Below are positions 62,092-64,000 of a stretch of 64,000 nucleotides of DNA, one piece after another. The stretch covers positions 1,637,612-1,701,611 of the forward strand of contig NC_020179.2 in assembly GCF_000224145.3 (NCBI RefSeq), read 5' to 3'. A model generated the notes under the pieces. That model saw only the letters and a list, made by a program, of their open reading frames with translations. It ran no database searches and had not been told where the DNA came from. The translations under genes were made by a program, and so were the position numbers. Source of the stretch: Ciona intestinalis (lineage: Eukaryota; Chordata; Ascidiacea; Phlebobranchia; Cionidae). Numbering within the stretch: position 1 is the stretch's first letter; each line of letters opens with the position of its first letter.

Positions 62092-63698
62092 CCCTGGATT
62101 CCAAAACAGCTCCGCAAAAACAACCAATGAAGCTGAATGAAGAGTAATCCCCATGTTTGCAGCTGTAATGCTCAACAGCGCCACCTTGCAGGAAGAATTT
62201 TCTTGGAATCTCGCCACTTCAGTTTGACGGCGCTCAGATGGTGTTGAGCCATCTATTCGAATGTAGTCACAGCCCTGGATTAAAATTTAAGAATTACGCG
62301 ATTCTAAAGTCTTATTACACATACTAAGTACATTGAATATTTGCATTATTATAAATATAGTGGGGTGGGGGAGATGGGACATCTTTAGCACATAATATCC
62401 AAATATTCTGAGGCAAGAGAATATGGGTTTGGGGCTCTATTTTGCTACAATTATAGATAAATTTGTTCTTGCCCGAGAGAATTATTAATATTTGCTTTTA
62501 CCTCAAACCAGTTGTCCCTTATGGGTTTGCTAAATTATCAGCCACATATAAAAAAAATTATTAAAAAAACTAAAAAATTGTTACCTACAAAGTTAACACA
62601 TGTGCGGTAACTTGTAAGCGGGCATGAGATGTATGAAATAGAACTCATAACGACTGTCCCACCCCACCAAGCAAACATAAATAGGCATTCATTTAATTCA
62701 TTTAGTACATAGAAAAAACAGTACACACAAAGAAATATTTACTGCATGGAAAAAAACAAAGAAAAATTTAGCACATAAGAAAACACAAAGAAAAAAAGAA
62801 ATATAGTTTAACTTCATAAATACCTTTTTATTCAAGTCAGTTTCTACACTGTCGAGCACAGATTTATGATGAGCAAATAACAGGAACTTGTGGCCGCCCT
62901 CCAAAAGATCAAGCACATAAGACTTGATACCTGGCAGCTTAAACTTGGCTGTCTCGTTGAAATATTGAAGCAGAATTCCGTGCTTTTCTGCAGCCTGTAA
63001 AAAAAAAACACAGATTACAGATTTATTACAATATAGAATTGGAAGCAGTGTTCTGCTTTATAAAGTCTTGCCATAATTGTAAGAAACTACTGTATCAGTC
63101 TGTATAAATTTGATTAATTATTTAAACACACATAACAGAATATCCAGACAAAGTAAATTTAATTTAAAAACAGCCAAACATCCATGAAAAGTTAGAAGTA
63201 ATACAGCGGATTTCTAAACCCCAAATTCAAGTATTTACATTCCTATTTTTCTTACTAAGCTAAATGTGAAATAAAAATGGTGTAGCAACCACGCCTATTT
63301 TCTTCCAACTAAATGTAAATATGTTTTTAACTGTAAGCGTGTTTTAACAACTATTGTTTTGTCGCTATATCCTGTTTTTGTTTAAAATATTTTTAATTCT
63401 TCGCTACCGTAATCGTAGAGACGAATAAAGTTATTTACTATTAAAAGTATTAATTATTAAAAATCCAACATACCGAAAGACCTTTTTGATTAACGGCACT
63501 CTGTGATGCTTCTAAAAGTTTCCTCTGTTTTATTGAGGCTTTTTCAATGCTGACATCTAGCGCCACTGTGCGACGGAGTTTCGGTGGAAGTTGGTGAAGC
63601 ACGTCGTCTTTTGTGCGACGGAGCATGACCGTTTCTTGGAGAATTAAACGTAGCTCAGTCATGTTTGATGAGCCAGAATAATCCCATCCCCAGGTGTT
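62092..63698 (-). CDS. SMARCAL1: SMARCAL1 exons, second copy (intact)
   Basis: Exons, complement of 63474-63698 (75 codons: [38 protein letters not shown]), 62824-62994 and 62092-62274, all open and in phase. The protein is the same as the first copy where both are readable. The copy is cut at 61835 by the N gap, at the point matching 59489 of the first copy. It is most likely the other haplotype of the same exons; a real tandem duplication remains possible. Confidence 0.8.
62356..62690. mobile_element. MITE-SINE fusion left by a deletion (second copy)
   Basis: The left end of the MITE (62356-62411) runs directly into the SINE body (aatatgggtttggggctc onwards). Compared with 60017-60592, the rest of the MITE and the SINE head are missing (about 240 bp). 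Confidence 0.75.
63170..63432. repeat. Fourth repeat type, present in the second but mostly absent from the first SMARCAL1 copy
   Basis: Segment with agcaaccacgcctattttct, taagcgtgttttaacaact and a tail tcgtagagacgaataaag. Related stretches at 58845-58990, 61555-61675 and 55600-55665. The first copy keeps only the last ~50 bp (61050-61092). Confidence 0.6.
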
Positions 63699-63734
63699 CT
63701 GTAGAAAAAATTAGATTTTATTGTTCTAGCATGA

Positions 63735-63935
63735 ATGTAACCTAATAATTATCCTTGCATAGCGGGACAGTCGTTATAACACAGGTGTTACTATTCAAGC
63801 ACTTTGTGCATGCTTATGACGTTATGAGTAAGTTTTTTGTTTCGTGTGGCTGACAATTTGGACAATCCCATTAGGTACCCAACAGTTAAACCAATTTTCC
63901 TCAAGTGTCTTTTCTACAACAACACCAGCATAAGT
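63735..63935 (-). mobile_element. SINE, partial
   Basis: Blocks agcgggacagtcgttataac, gtgtggctgacaatttgg and caagtgtcttttctaca; degraded. Confidence 0.62.
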
Positions 63936-63941
63936 CTGGAT

Positions 63942-64000
63942 CAGGAGTTCCCAAACTGCGGCCCATGGGCTATCTGCGGCCCGCAGGAGCAAAATAAATG
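63942..64000. mobile_element. Probable hAT-type repeat end at window edge
   Basis: aggagttcccaaactgcggc and ctgcggcccgcaggagc resemble the ends of hAT-derived repeats; it continues beyond the window. Confidence 0.4.

Overview
The window looks like nuclear DNA of a tunicate, most likely a Ciona species. It is AT-rich and holds compact, multi-intron metazoan genes (JNK, INF2 formin, RPL9, fringe, SMARCAL1) packed closely on both strands. Introns and intergenic DNA are saturated with one ~190-bp MITE (ends near tatagtagggtgggg; probably the family called Cimi-1, recalled and not checked) and one tRNA-derived SINE. Two 50-N blocks (6947-6996, 61785-61834) mark assembly gaps. Exon boundaries were set by eye from GT/GC-AG sites, reading phase and paralogue comparison; no search was run.

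Layout. 78-7494: two ornithine-decarboxylase-family genes head to head (minus, then plus); their exons 2, 3 and 6 are almost identical while exons 1, 4 and 5 differ. 8542-14254 (minus): a complete JNK-type MAP kinase in six coding exons. 14255-19491: gene-poor. 19492-33852 (plus): a complete INF2-type formin with FH1, FH2 and WH2/DAD-like regions, followed by an unusual C-terminal extension with 17-residue repeats and three candidate alternative last exons. 35765-36727 (plus): an intronless fringe glycosyltransferase. 37449-40439 (plus): RPL9, with a C/D-snoRNA-like sequence in each of its three coding introns. 40636-55829: three paralogous secreted proteins (minus, plus, minus), each with a signal peptide, several trefoil/P-type-like cysteine modules and three TSP1 repeats. 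56705-63698 (minus): the C-terminal part of a SMARCAL1-like annealing helicase; three of its exons occur twice, either side of an N gap, which is probably an unmerged second haplotype.

Most interesting: (1) the INF2 gene can end in a basic tail, an acidic tail with an FFAT-like core (DEFEDAQD) or a CaaX tail (CRVQ after a lysine run), all in the same phase from one donor; (2) the trefoil-like/TSP1 gene trio, whose exon phases match throughout; (3) the snoRNA-like triplet in RPL9; (4) patchwork identity between the ODC paralogues; (5) MITE ends that put pyrimidine tracts just upstream of several splice acceptors.
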